64,000 nt of DNA from Aphidius gifuensis. Lineage: Eukaryota; Arthropoda; Insecta; Hymenoptera; Braconidae. A program made the position numbers and the translations under genes. Positions within the stretch are counted from its first letter, which is position 1. Each line of letters starts with the position of its first letter. Below the pieces are notes generated by a model, which was given only the letters and a program-made list of their open reading frames with translations, ran no database searches and was not told where the DNA came from. Where the stretch lies: assembly GCF_014905175.1 (NCBI RefSeq), contig NC_057789.1, positions 24,114,555-24,178,554 on the forward strand, written 5' to 3'. Of this stretch, positions 15,501 to 25,861 are shown piece by piece.

Positions 15501-18500
15501 GTCAAAATGGTATTGTTGCATGAAAATAATAATTTGAAAATATATATAAAACACAGTTATAGTCTACGACCTCATAAAATTTTTCAATACATATAAAATT
15601 GTCAAATATATATTTAAAAATAATCGTTGAACTCGAATAGCTACATGCAATATTAATGTTGCAATATTTTCTATTAATAAATTTTATAATTAAAATTAAA
15701 TAAAAAAACTGGTCAATGATAATTGTGTTATTTAAAAAAATAAAATACTTGTAATGATTAAATTTAAAAAAAAATTACAAATTGAAATGAAGAAAGAAGA
15801 AGATGAGGAAGAGGAAGAAGACAAAGATGATGATGATGATGATGGTGATGAAAGAGATAAGAGCAAGTAACGATTGAGAAATACTTTGGCAGTGTATATA
15901 ATGTGGTAGGTCAGGGATTGTCTGTAGTCAGAAAAGTCAGAGACTGTGCTCCATTCATAAGTGGAACTCAGACATGAAACTATTTTTATATAAAAAAATA
16001 CATATTGCCATAAAAATATACAAACACATAAAAGTTGAGCTTTTTATTATTGTAATTAATAAATATTTAAACCTATACATAAAATTTTTTGTAATATATA
16101 TTTTTTTGTTTTTATTTATTAATTTTTATTCATTAATTTTCATGTATTATTTACAAAATAAATATATAATTTTTAATATATTTTTTTGTTAAAAATAAAT
16201 TATATATATTTTTACTTTGTTAATTACAAGTTAATTATTTTTTTTTTTAAATATTTAGTTTGTAGAAAATTATAAAATTTGCAAATATAATTTTTTGTAT
16301 ATTTTAATATATATTAATGTTATTGTTGGTGTTCTTTTTAAAAAATATACATTTATGGCTTGATGATTATTCAAAAGTACACCTGGTTGGAAAATGAAAA
16401 AAAAAAAAAAAAAAATGATTATAATTTTATCACATGAGGGACAATTTAAGTAAATGTTCCTCTTGGCTGATTAACCGTTATACAACATCCGTTTTAACAA
16501 CAACATCAAATGCCCACAGAGATAAATAAATTTTTTAAAATTGTTAGAATAATATTACTGTTGTTTTTATTTTCCATACCACAATATTGTTTTTTAATTA
16601 TAATTTTTTTTCTTCTTAAACTGTACACGCAATACTTAACTGAACGTTATTATTTTCCTTTTTTTTTATAAATAAAATGAATCCACTTGTTAATAATTAA
16701 ACCTTTGATAATAAAAAAATAAAAATAATAATATTTTAAATAAATTGTTAATTATTATCTCAACAAAGCTTTAGAAATTTTTATTTCTACAAAAGTAAAA
16801 ATGAAAATCTATCTGTCGTAATATCAAAAGAGATGATTTTTTTTTTATTTTCAATATTTCAGTCAGTCGTTTGTTGCTCAAAACTTTTATTCCAAGTCAA
16901 TTGACAAATCGATTTATATTTGATGCTTTGAAATTGATGGTTTATCTATAATTTTAGTTTATAGTTATGTCAGCATGTACAGACAAATCCAATAACGTAA
17001 CACAGTCTATGAAGAATGACTCAAATACTCGACAAAAATGGATTTTAAAAACAAAAAAAAAAGCTCAAAAATACATCTGACGTAGTCTTTGCTATTTTCA
17101 TCATTTAATCCACATAAATCTCTATGAAATTTTACATTAATAAATACACAATGAAAACAGATAAAAAGATAAACAAATAAACCAAAAAAAATTACTAAAA
17201 CAATCAATTAATTAACATGATAATTAATTTACCAACAAGCAAATAAAACAACATTAATATAATTTTTTTTTTCTCTTTAAATCGCTTTTTAAATTATTTC
17301 TACTATCTTTATTATAAAACTAGAATATTGCATGTCTAAAAACCTTGCTAAATATTTTTAAAAAAATATAATTTTATAAAAAAAAATTAATTCATTAATT
17401 GATAAAAAAAAATTACTAAAGCCTGATTTTTTTTTTATAATAAAACTAAAATTGCATGTTTAAAAATTCTCATGAATATTTATATAAATAAATAATTAAT
17501 TAAATAAAAAAAATCGACAGTAAAAATTAGAAAAAAAAAGCTCTACAAGTTATTGGAAAAATATAGAATATTGCATGTTTAAAAATATTGCTAAATATTT
17601 TAAATAAAAAAAATGAATTATATAGTTTGAGTTTATGTTTAAACAACTAAACTACTGTAGAGATAAATAATTATCAAGTGTTGATAAGAGGATTATCATA
17701 GAACTGTAGAATACACTGTAAAATACACACAAATATTTTTAAAAAAAAGCATTAAAAAATAATCTATATATTCATGAGAAAATCGGATTTAACATGTGTG
17801 AGCTTTAAAGACTAATGAATATCATCCAGCTGAAAAATAATATTATTCGCTAATACATATAATAAAATATTCATCAAAATTAAATATAGATAAGCTTTTA
17901 TATATGTATGAAATTATTATCAATATTTTCCAAGTAAAAAATAGAAAAAATATTAAAATAAAGTTTTCAAACAAAAGACAAGTTAATTTAAAATTTATAA
18001 AAAAAAAATTATATATTTTTCTGATATTCCTCAGTATTTCCCTATTATTAACTTACTGTCAACTTTTTTTTTTATCATAATTTTTTTTTCTTTTTATTGG
18101 TCTTTTTCCTCTGTCTATCTTTTTTCAAAAGAAGCAAAAAGTTTTAGCTATCGATCCGAGAGACTCGTGCCAACGTCGTTGAAAGAATAACGAAACTACG
18201 TATATTCATTGAAATGAAATAAATAATAATATTAATAATAAAAAAAAAAACCACAATAAAAAGTGGATAAATATATTTAACTTGTAATATTTATCCAAAA
18301 AGTTTTCTATAAATTAATAATTCAAAAAATAAATAAAAACTTTGCAAACTTTTTATTATTATTTTTTATTTTTTTTATATAAATAAATATGAAATATCAT
18401 TAAAACAATGAGCAAAATTTATATTGTTGTTATGTTTTTGTTGTCAAGTTGACTATTGAATTAACCAAATTATTTAAATGCAACATATGATGGTTTATTT

Positions 18501-20162
18501 TGAGTTAATAGCACTCAAAACTCAATTGAGCTTTTTTTTTGTTTTTTTAACAAGTGTTACTATTAAATAATAATAACAATAATAATTATAATAATAATAA
18601 TTAATGTCCAATAAAGTTAAAAGCAGGACTTGATTTTGTTATTTTTATTATTTTTCTATTTTTTTTTTTATCGATTTACGAGCTTTTTTTTGTATTTTTT
18701 TTCTGAATCTTGTCTTAGTTTTTTGTTAAAAGAAACTTTGATTATTTATTTTGTTTTAAGGCATGAGTTTTGGAGAAAGAAAAGTTGGTTTTTGATGAAA
18801 GATTTTATAAATCACACAGATTACTTGTCCATTTTTCCATTTTTAAATGAAAAACAAAAAAGAAATAAATAATTTTCTTAATTTTTTCATTTTAATTATC
18901 ATAATTAAAAATATTTTTATATAAATTTGTCATTTGGTTACATAAATACAGACAATATACTATATTTTAGCAAAAAAAAAATTAAAAAATTTGATTATAA
19001 TATTTATAAAACGTCCAAGTTAATTTAAACAAAGAAAAAATTTAATTATTTACGTCTTTTCTTTATAAAAAAAAAAGGAAAAAAAATATATGTATTATTT
19101 ATTTATTTTTAACCAATGAAAAGAGGGTATATTCATATCTTTTTTTTTCTTTAATTCACCCTCTTTTCGTTGGTCGTCGTCGAGGAGTATATCGTGGAAA
19201 AAAATCAATAACGAAAAAGCATGGCAGGCAAACTGTGTGGCGCACTCATACACTCAGGTGTTGATGACGAAAAAAAAAAAATAAGACAGAATTAATTTAA
19301 AATAATTCAAAAAACATGAAATATCATTTATCTAAATAATCCATCAACTTATTTATCCATCATTTATATTTATAACAATTTAAAAACAAAAATTAAAAAA
19401 ATATCATTCAAATATTCCCGCGTATTTAAAAAAATTTACCGCGCATGTTTGTAGGTATAAATAAAATGTAATATAATATCCGTTGATTTTAGTGGCTTGC
19501 TATTTAATAGCAGTCCATTCCACCCCCATATTTTTCCACGAAAAAAAAAAAACAAATAACCAGCAAAATAAACCCCTACAAAAGCAGCTTTTCTCTTGTT
19601 CCAAAAGAGATGCGTGTTTAATTTTTGTAATTATTAATACGCATGCGCGAGCTTTCGACGAATGCGTCAGCCAATAACGAAGGACTTTAATGCGTATTTA
19701 AATACATATACATACACACAAAGGCAAAAAATAAATAGGACCAGCGCCAAAGGGAAACAGCCAAATTTTAGTCAGACAAATTTGAGCTTTTACAAAAAAA
19801 CAATCTTCACAATTGTATATCTATGTAAATAGGATATAAATTTATACAATTAATTGTTTTTTTATTGAATAGCCAAAAGATAAATGTATTTTTTTTTATT
19901 TTTTTTTTTTGTAAAATTAATTTTTTTTATGATGATTTTCTTACCTCATCCTCGCCATTTGTGACGGTATTGACCGAGTCCATACTCTGTGATAATGGTG
20001 CGTCCATAATGCAGGATGGAATATCGTTTGATGAGCCGGGATTACCGGTTGTTGATGCAATACGAGCGGGTGGCGGGGATGAGTCCACCGTTTCCCGTCT
20101 CGGGCGTTTTAGGGCGGGCGGCGTTATGATTGAACCGGCGAAGACGACAGGCGCCTCCAGGA
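556..20162 (-). CDS. cpo: Couch potato RNA-binding protein (RRM), six coding exons, 5' end open
   Basis: Nuclear RRM protein of the couch potato/RBPMS family, which in flies acts in the nervous system and diapause. Coding exons on the minus strand: 20162-19945, 8445-8368, 5308-5255, 3632-3570, 2618-2477, 707-556, all with GT-AG junctions and continuous phase, giving about 234 residues. Exon 1 supplies a Ser/Pro-rich N-terminus with a basic KRPRR stretch that could be a nuclear localisation signal. Exons 2-5 form the RRM: RNP2 is LFVSGL and the RNP1-like motif is VGFVTF, followed by the family signature PDMPQTIRLEFAKSNTKVSK. The last exons carry SHPALMHPLTG and the C-terminal HPQVPVRSYL-stop typical of cpo. 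An AATAAA lies at 470-465. Intron lengths are 11.5, 3.1, 1.6, 0.95 and 1.8 kb. The 5' boundary (AG at 20164-20163) is weak; the phase requires one base from an upstream exon that I cannot place, or translation begins at an internal Met of this exon. Confidence 0.92.
708..2476 (-). other. cpo: cpo intron 5
   Basis: Bounded by donor GTAAGT (2476-2471) and acceptor CAG (710-708). A+T-rich with homopolymer runs; I see no gene, RNA or structured repeat in it. Confidence 0.8.
3633..5254 (-). other. cpo: cpo intron 3
   Basis: Splits the RRM between TAS and PVGFVTF. It is A+T-rich apart from a short GC-richer patch at about 4425-4505, which holds two near-repeats of CTACTGGC, the second continuing as TGGCGCTC. 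That resembles insect insulator-type motifs, but this is only a resemblance. No coding potential seen. Confidence 0.7.
5309..8367 (-). other. cpo: cpo intron 2
   Basis: Three-kilobase intron between the LLFRAYE and GYENSLL segments of the RRM. Most of it is A+T-rich. The stretch 6030-6120 is markedly richer in CpG and contains an imperfect palindrome (GGCGGAAAAATTTCCTCC on the minus strand). I see no gene; a fossil transposable element or a regulatory element is possible. Confidence 0.7.
8621..9193 (+). repeat. Unnamed interspersed repeat, copy 1, with 71-aa ORF
   Basis: First of three copies of a ~0.55-kb repeat in the cpo intron. It contains GGTAAAGAAGCGTAAGTGC (8689-8707), its imperfect inverse GTACTTACGCCTCTTTACC (8890-8908), and a third related core GGGCGTACGTCC (8941-8952). 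An ATG ORF follows (8954-9169, 71 codons plus stop) encoding a Lys/Ile/Phe-rich basic peptide starting MKLINKFINSLRIF and ending CYDKNGY. The copy ends near a short palindrome, GCACAAATGTGC (9182-9193). The nested inverted motifs look like foldback or MITE-type structure; I do not recognise the family or the peptide. Confidence 0.7.
9380..9542 (-). pseudogene. Possible decayed coding fragment, faintly papain-like
   Basis: An open stretch of unusual composition for this intron, rich in Trp, Asn and Arg codons. It reads ELDWYNKSRWNNPYWTRNGH followed by IAIDRSMNNRNC. The spacing W-x(4)-W-x(2)-NG-x(2)-I-x-I-x-R-x(4)-N-x(2)-C recalls the C-terminal region of papain-family proteases (NSWG...NGY...I.R), but the Gly and Asn residues of that signature are mostly absent and I see no adjoining exon. 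The resemblance may be chance. It could be a fossil of a gene or of a transposable element. Confidence 0.2.
11275..12024 (+). repeat. Unnamed interspersed repeat, copy 2, with 76-aa ORF
   Basis: Second copy, same orientation as copy 1. The motif trio is at 11535-11553, 11730-11748 and 11781-11792, followed by an ATG ORF at 11794-12024 (76 codons). The peptide matches copy 1 for about 60 residues, then has a different, longer tail, INVGIYNTGCNACYDKNGC. The homology with copy 3 extends leftwards to about 11275 in patches, making copies 2 and 3 the arms of a large inverted repeat. Confidence 0.7.
13462..14290 (-). repeat. Unnamed interspersed repeat, copy 3, inverted, with 76-aa ORF
   Basis: Third copy, opposite orientation to copy 2, about 1.45 kb away. 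The ORF at 13710-13480 encodes the same 76-residue peptide as copy 2. The inverted motifs are at 13712-13723, 13756-13774 and 13955-13973; the first two contain perfect 11-base inverse arms, GGACTTACGCC and GGCGTAAGTCC. The copy begins at the palindrome GCACACTTGTGC (13462-13473). The region beyond 13990 resembles the flank of copy 1 (GTCGAATATT near 14162) and of copy 2 (14165-14290), so the true element is longer than the ORF-bearing core. Confidence 0.7.
15139..15151. other. Short GC hairpin
   Basis: GACGCGAAGCGTC, a 5-bp stem with a GAA loop. It can be weakly extended by GGTGGG on the left and CCTACC on the right. It stands out because the surroundings are nearly pure A+T. Function unknown. 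Confidence 0.4.
15781..15870 (+). repeat. Purine-rich GAA/GAT microsatellite
   Basis: Imperfect (GAA)n/(GAG)n passing into six GAT repeats. It happens to be open from an ATG (15787) for 27 codons of almost only Glu, Asp and Lys. Simple-sequence expansion in an intron is the easiest explanation. Confidence 0.6.
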
Positions 20163-22070
20163 CTGTATTCCCACCAAATAAACGTATCCACGAAATTTTT
20201 AAAATTTTATACAAATAATAATTCACAAAATTTTAATATTAATATTCAAAAAATAAATAAATAAAAACAAACAATAAATAAATTAAAATAAAAAAAAAAA
20301 AAATTAAAACTTTTTTATTTTTTTATATTATTATTGCTAATTGTTTATTTATTTTTATTTTTTTTGCTCCTCCTCGTTGCCACTATTTTTGTATTCACTT
20401 GATTATTCACTGTTTAATTTTTCATTAAAAAAAAATTGTTCTTTTTACAGGTGTAAATATATATAAATAAATGAAAAATAAAATTTTAGTATTTGCACCA
20501 AGATGTATATAAAAAAATTGTATCAACAGCAGTAGTAACTTTATACAGTTATTATTTTATAGCACAAGAGCACCTGTCGTTTTGTTCTTTATAGTGTGTA
20601 CTTGTGAAGGCAACTGCCAAGTCAAGCAGGTGTTTTTCTTCCCAACAGCACGCTTCTATTTTCAATGCAATCGATAGATGTATATATACCACACATGTAT
20701 ATAATCAATTTTTTTTTTTTTTCATATATTACATGTGTATATATAAAATTGTCGTGGCAAGAAATAAGGACGGATACTATATATAAAATAATCAACAAAC
20801 AAAGTTAAAGTAACTATTTAATTTTTACTCAAAATTGTTGAATTTTTTTTCGTTTTATTTCAACTCAATAATCAAGCAGCTGTAATTTTTTTATACCACA
20901 ATAATATCAATTTTTTGATGATGAAGAAAAAAAGAAAAAAAAAAAAAAAAACAACGAGGAGGAGCTTTATTGAAACAGCTGTATAGACGTTAAAATATTG
21001 TGTAATAAAAAAATTTTTTTTTTTCAAGTTATTTAAACCAATCACAATAATTCAATTAAATTCACGTGATAATTATATTTTAATGAAAAAATAATCACTC
21101 ACAATTTAAAACACAAATCACAATTTGAAAAAAAAAAAAAAAACATTTATTAATTATCATATGTTCATGACAATAGCTTGATAAATAATTTTAAAAAATT
21201 TTTTTATCAATAAAGTCATATATATTTTTTTTAGTTAATTTTATTTTTCATTTAAGTATATATTATCAATGAGCTTTTGTATATATATATTATAAAAATT
21301 AATAAATAATAGTAAAAATTAACACTGATCAAATAAAATAATAATAATAAATTTTTACGTAAGCACTGCGACGCGATTGGTACGCAGGTTGCCGATAGAC
21401 TGACGTGAGAATTTGAGGAGATAAAATAAAATTGGTAAAGTGACGGTTCAACACATGTACATATATTTTATATAGAAAAAAGAAATAAAAAAAAAAAATT
21501 TTATATACACAGAGTTGGATGGGTGGTTGTTGGAAAGAAGAGAAAAAATATAAATTAAATAAGAAAAATAATAAGAAGAAAAAAGACAGAAAATAAAGAG
21601 GAGAAAAATAGTGGGGTTGTCCTTTTCTGATCCTCCTCGCTGTATTTCCTACTCCACCTAGTTTTCCTCCTCTTTTTAAACTACCACCATTATAATTTTC
21701 TATAACACACATATACAAAACCCATGGCCTCTCTCACGGGGCCGTATTCATCTAAGTACAAATGCGCGTGCGCTTATGTACAGGTCATACACGAGAGAGG
21801 AATAAAAATAAAGAGAGGGAAGGAGAGAGAGTACCTAGAGCATAGCAGCACAACATACATATACAATGCAGAATATGCCTTTTGGTCATGACTAAAAGAG
21901 GGGCAAACAGCCAAGTGGGTTGATGATGAATATAAAAAGGGGATGGGGTGTATTGATGCGGTATATATGTATTGCAGATATAGAGGGTTAATGTATAGAC
22001 ACATTGCTTACACGCATCAACATAGGGTGGGGTCAGATAATTTTAAATATAATATATAAATTATTATATG
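20163..22070. other. Region upstream of the first visible cpo exon
   Basis: A+T-rich with two GC-richer patches: 20560-20650 (on the minus strand it reads CACTATAAAGAAC, TATA-like) and 21330-22030, with GA-rich tracts and a CpG-containing stretch around 21720-21790. Either could be a cpo promoter or 5'-UTR exon, because cpo here lacks a defined first exon. Open frames in the area are low-complexity and I do not accept them as genes. Confidence 0.4.
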
Positions 22071-22079
22071 AGAATGTTA

Positions 22080-23190
22080 TTCATCCTTGTTGTTTATTTT
22101 TTTTTTTAGATTGAAAATAGTAATTAATTGATTTTTGAAATATAAATTATTTTCATCATTTTTGGGATTATTTTTTTTAATAAATTTGATTTCTTTTTGC
22201 ATTAAAAATTGTTGTTGAGTAATTTCATTTAATTAATTGATGTTTTTGTATTTTTTTGCAGGATAACGTTGAATGATAAATTTTATGTTTAAATTATCAA
22301 TATGAATTATTAAAAAGCAAAATTATTTTACTCATTTTTTTATCATCTTTGTGTAATTTTTTTGAAATAAATTTGATATTTTTTTATATTAAAAATAGTA
22401 ATTGAATGATTGTATTTAATTGATTGATAATTTTATATTTTTTTGGAATTTTTAATGAATTCTTTTTCGTTTGAAATATCAATATGATATGAATTTTTAA
22501 AAAGCAAAATTATTTTGGCCATTGGTTATTATTCTTGTGTAATTTTTTAAAATGAATTTGATAATTTTTTATATTAAAAATAGTAATTAAATAATTTCAT
22601 TTAGTTAATTGATGTTTTTGTATTTTTTTTTTTGAAATTTTAACGCTAAATGAATTATTTTATGTTTAAATTATCAATATGATATGAATATTACTAAAAA
22701 GCAAAATTATTTTACTCATTTTTTTATCATTGTGTATTTTTTTTTTTGATATTTTTTTACATTAAAAATAGTAGCTGAATAATTTTATTTAATGTTCAAT
22801 ATTTTTCCTTTTTTATTTATCAATAACAGTATGAATTTTAAAAAAGAAAATTATTTTAATTATATTACTTTATCTAATACTTAATTGATTGATATTTTTT
22901 TAAATTATCAGTATGATATGAGTTATTAAAAGGCAAATTTATTTTACTCTTTCTCAAATAAATTTAATATTTTTTTACATTAAAAATAGTAATTGAATAA
23001 TTTTTATTCAACTAATTGATATTTTTACATTTTTTATTAATCAATAATATTATAAATTTATTACTAAAAATAGTAGTTAAATAATTTTATTAAATGTTTC
23101 ATTAATGATAGATATTTTTTACTGTTAAAATTTAATGTATAATTGAATGAAATATATTTTTTTTTCATCAATGTAGAATATGAATTATTA
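22080..23190. repeat. Degenerate ~187-bp tandem repeat, about five units
   Basis: The marker ATTAAAAATAGTAATTGAAT recurs, with changes, at 22201, 22388, 22573, 22761 and 22979, and a truncated unit starts near 23062; spacings are 187, 185, 188 and 218. Between markers each unit repeats TTAATTGATATTTTT, then AATTATCAATATGATATGAA, then AAAAGCAAAATTATTTTACT, in that order. It looks like an old satellite-like array. No coding potential. Confidence 0.65.
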
Positions 23191-24509
23191 AAAGTTAAAA
23201 TTATATAGTTTTTTTTCTTTTGAAGAGTATGACACAGACGACAGGTGGTGAATGCCTGATGTTTTCAAGAGAGAGAGAGAGTGAGGGCAAGCTGGCAGGT
23301 TGTTGTTATATACTGTTGCCATCAGGATAGTTTTGCAGATGCACAAGTCACCTTTTAATACACACCAGGTGACGATGATACAATTTTTTTTTTTATATAA
23401 TTTTTTTTTTTATAAAAACATCAGTTGGCTATACACTTGTAGAAAAGAGAAAAGTTTAAGAAATGACCTGAAATATTTAGTTGAAAATTGTCAGGTATAT
23501 GTAAAGAAGAAAAAAAAAGAAAAAAAAAAAAATATATTTAAGGGAAATTGTAGGTGAAATACTGGATGGACAGTCAACTGCATTATTATTTCATGAAAAA
23601 AATGAGTGCAACAAAGACAACAAAAAAAAAATATACTGCATTGCTGGTTGTGTTGAGTCTTTTGAAGCTTTTTTTTATTAGTATTATTTTTTTTTTTTTC
23701 TTTATGTTCGATATGAAATATAACAGGTGCCACAATGACGCCACTTGTCATTGATTTTTGCAATGTATACCCCCTAGTGCTTTTATAATATGCAAATGTA
23801 TATAAAAAATACATTCGTCTTTATACAATAATTTTATATCATTTGAAAAAAAAAAAAATTATTATGAACTAGTTGCATTGAGGGTGGTATAATGTATTAT
23901 TAATCGAGGTTTTATGCGGAAAAAAAATTTTTCAATTCTAAATAATTCATCATCAAGTTTAATGCAAAAGTAAAACTTAATTAAATTTTTTTTTTCATTA
24001 TTTTTTGAGTATTAATTGTATATTTTTGTAATTTAGTAGAAAAAAAAAAATAAGGGGATTTGTGTCAAGGTGGTATTTTATGAGAGCGGCCGAGTTTTAA
24101 ATTTGGCGCCAGATTTTTGAGCTTTTTGTAAAGGTGATATTGTATTCGAGCTTTATACAGTTTTTTCAGTGTTTTTTTTTATATCAATAATTGTTTGATT
24201 GAGCCAGTTGTGACGTTGGAAAATTTTAAAAAAGCTTTTAAATTTTAATCATGATTTTTTAATTAAAAAGTCAGCTCGAAAGTGCCACGTGAATTTGACT
24301 TTTCAGGGAATCTCAATCATCGTGTTATCTTTAATACAGAAAAAATTTATCAAAATTTTGTAATTTTAGCTGGAGAAATACGGGAAAATGTATAAAATAA
24401 TTTTATTTTTTTTTTTTTTGGTTATTGAATTTTTCATGATGAAAATTTTATTAAAAAACTTGTTTCTTTTTCATTTAATTTTTTTACAAATATAGATAAT
24501 ATTTATTAT
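23191..24509. other. Intergenic sequence between cpo upstream region and Mcm10
   Basis: Contains a short GA run (23268-23283), GC-richer patches at 23220-23360 and 24080-24130, and homopolymers. The second patch holds TTTGGCGCC (24102-24110), an E2F-like sequence, 1.7 kb upstream of Mcm10. No gene supported. Confidence 0.4.
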
Positions 24510-24609
24510 AACAGAATGAAATTTTTTCGAGACAAATCAACTCGCCAACAACATAAAAATTTTTGTGTTGTTGGTGAGCTAATTTGACTTAAATGAATTT
24601 CATTCTGTT
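24510..24609. repeat. 100-nt near-perfect inverted repeat (hairpin or MITE candidate)
   Basis: The first 50 bases and the reverse complement of the last 50 agree in roughly 80% of positions. The ends are a perfect 14-base terminal inverted repeat, AACAGAATGAAATT, and the inner stem is built on CCAACAACA paired with TGTTGTTGG, closing on AAAAATTTTT. It could be a palindromic MITE or the precursor of a small RNA; the bulge between the two matched stem parts is about 9 bases. Confidence 0.65.
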
Positions 24610-25589
24610 GGGTTACACTCCAAGAACATATTCCAAGAAAAATACAATTGAAACCTCTTTGTCATCAAGTAAACCTGAATCACCACACAAAAAAAAACTA
24701 TAGATACAAGTAAAATTTTAAAAATATTTGGAAGTATTATAATTTTCCAAGTAAGTTTTTGACCACCTAGCAAGCATCACTCGAGCAAACTTCGATGCAA
24801 AAAATGTATCTTTATGGAAATATTTTACCGTGTCGTTATACCACCTTTCACAAACATGCATATTAATTGATCGATTGTTTAATTATCTACTAAATAATTA
24901 ATTAAGCTATAAATATATTTATTATGAAATGGATGGTGGAAATATTTCTCCGACACGAAATCAGTGTGCCAGAGAGAATTTTCTCCGAGAATAAATCACG
25001 GGCGAAATAATTTCTCCATCTCTCCAGTCCACTGCTGTCCAATTCACAAGGCGAAATAAAATTTACAATTTAGGGCTCTTCATTCGCTGGCCGAGCAACA
25101 CTAGCAGAAAAAAATCTTTAAATTGTAAAATTTTGTCATGTCAATTAGACTGCTTATCTTATATCATCAATTTTATGTCGGAAAAATTTCTCCGTCAATG
25201 AGTTTAAAACGAAAAACACATCATGAATAGATTTTCAAGTTCGTGGAAGTTCTTGAAATTTATCCATGTCTTTTCCAATTGATCAAATCAAATTTATAAT
25301 TTTTTTCTCGATTTAATAATAAACGTTTAATAATACACTTTAAAATAAAATTAAGCAGGACGGACATGACGCACAAAACAAAACATAATTAAACAATTTG
25401 CAAGTAGAAATTCAAGTACATATTTTTATCCACTAGATAACGCCACGTACTCCTTCCAATTTTTCCATTGAATTATTTTATACAATTAATTCACTTTAAT
25501 TTGTTATTAATTATGAAATTATTTATTATTATTTATGTTTATTTAATTATGTTTTATTATATAATAAAATGGAAAAAAAATAAATGAAC

Positions 25590-25649
25590 GCCATCTGACA
25601 GAGAAGTCTGCTAAAGTCATCAATCATCATCAACAATTTTAGCGCCAAA
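25590..25649 (+). promoter_or_regulatory. Mcm10 promoter with E2F-type site
   Basis: TTTAGCGCCAAA at 25638-25649 is a consensus E2F/DP site (reverse complement TTTGGCGCTAAA), 213 bases upstream of the Mcm10 start codon. CGCCATCTGACAG starts at 25590. E2F control fits a replication factor expressed at G1/S; that is established for replication genes in general and inferred here. Confidence 0.6.
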
Positions 25650-25741
25650 AATACACCAACAAAAACTGGATTGTTGTTTGCCACATCAGCTGCTTATTGA
25701 CAAATATAAACAATATATAATTAACAACAATTAACAACAAG

Positions 25742-25817
25742 GTAAACCTTCAAAAAAAAACTAATTTTTACTTAATTATTCAATTGAATAATTTGATTGT
25801 TTTTATTTGTATTTTAG
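25742..25817 (+). other. Possible 5'-UTR intron of Mcm10
   Basis: Donor CAAG/GTAAAC at 25741-25742 and acceptor TGTATTTTAG ending at 25817 would define a 76-base intron in the leader. A second AG at 25826 is also possible. Removing it eliminates the upstream in-frame ATG-like start at 25784, supporting initiation at 25862. Confidence 0.45.
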
Positions 25818-25861
25818 ATTTTTTAGGATCATTAAATTATCATCAAAAAAAAATATTAACA

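Larger units (their letters stand above)
8446..19944 (-). other. cpo: cpo 11.5-kb intron 1
   Basis: Very large intron directly upstream of the first RRM exon, bounded by donor GTAAGA (19944) and acceptor TTTCAG (8446). It contains three copies of an unnamed repeat with a small ORF (listed separately), GC-richer islands at about 10510-10720, 13300-13350, 14580-14900, 19140-19270 and 19620-19770, an acidic-codon microsatellite near 15790, and otherwise A+T-rich sequence. The islands are candidates for enhancers, alternative promoters or alternative first exons; sequence alone does not decide between these. Confidence 0.7.

Noticed and set aside
15787..15870. 27-codon acidic ORF in the GAA/GAT run
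   Set aside because: Simple-sequence repeat in an intron; no evidence for translation.
19222..19275. Short plus-strand frame starting MAGKLCGALIHSGVDD followed by a GT
   Set aside because: Too short and no partner exon found; kept only as part of a GC-richer island.
19865..20218. Plus-strand 117-codon open frame over the first visible cpo exon
   Set aside because: Antisense shadow of the GC-rich cpo exon; the minus-strand frame continues into the RRM.
21329..21718. 129-codon minus-strand open frame
   Set aside because: Dominated by Phe/Tyr/Leu from poly-A/T tracts, with no domain and no conserved splice partner.
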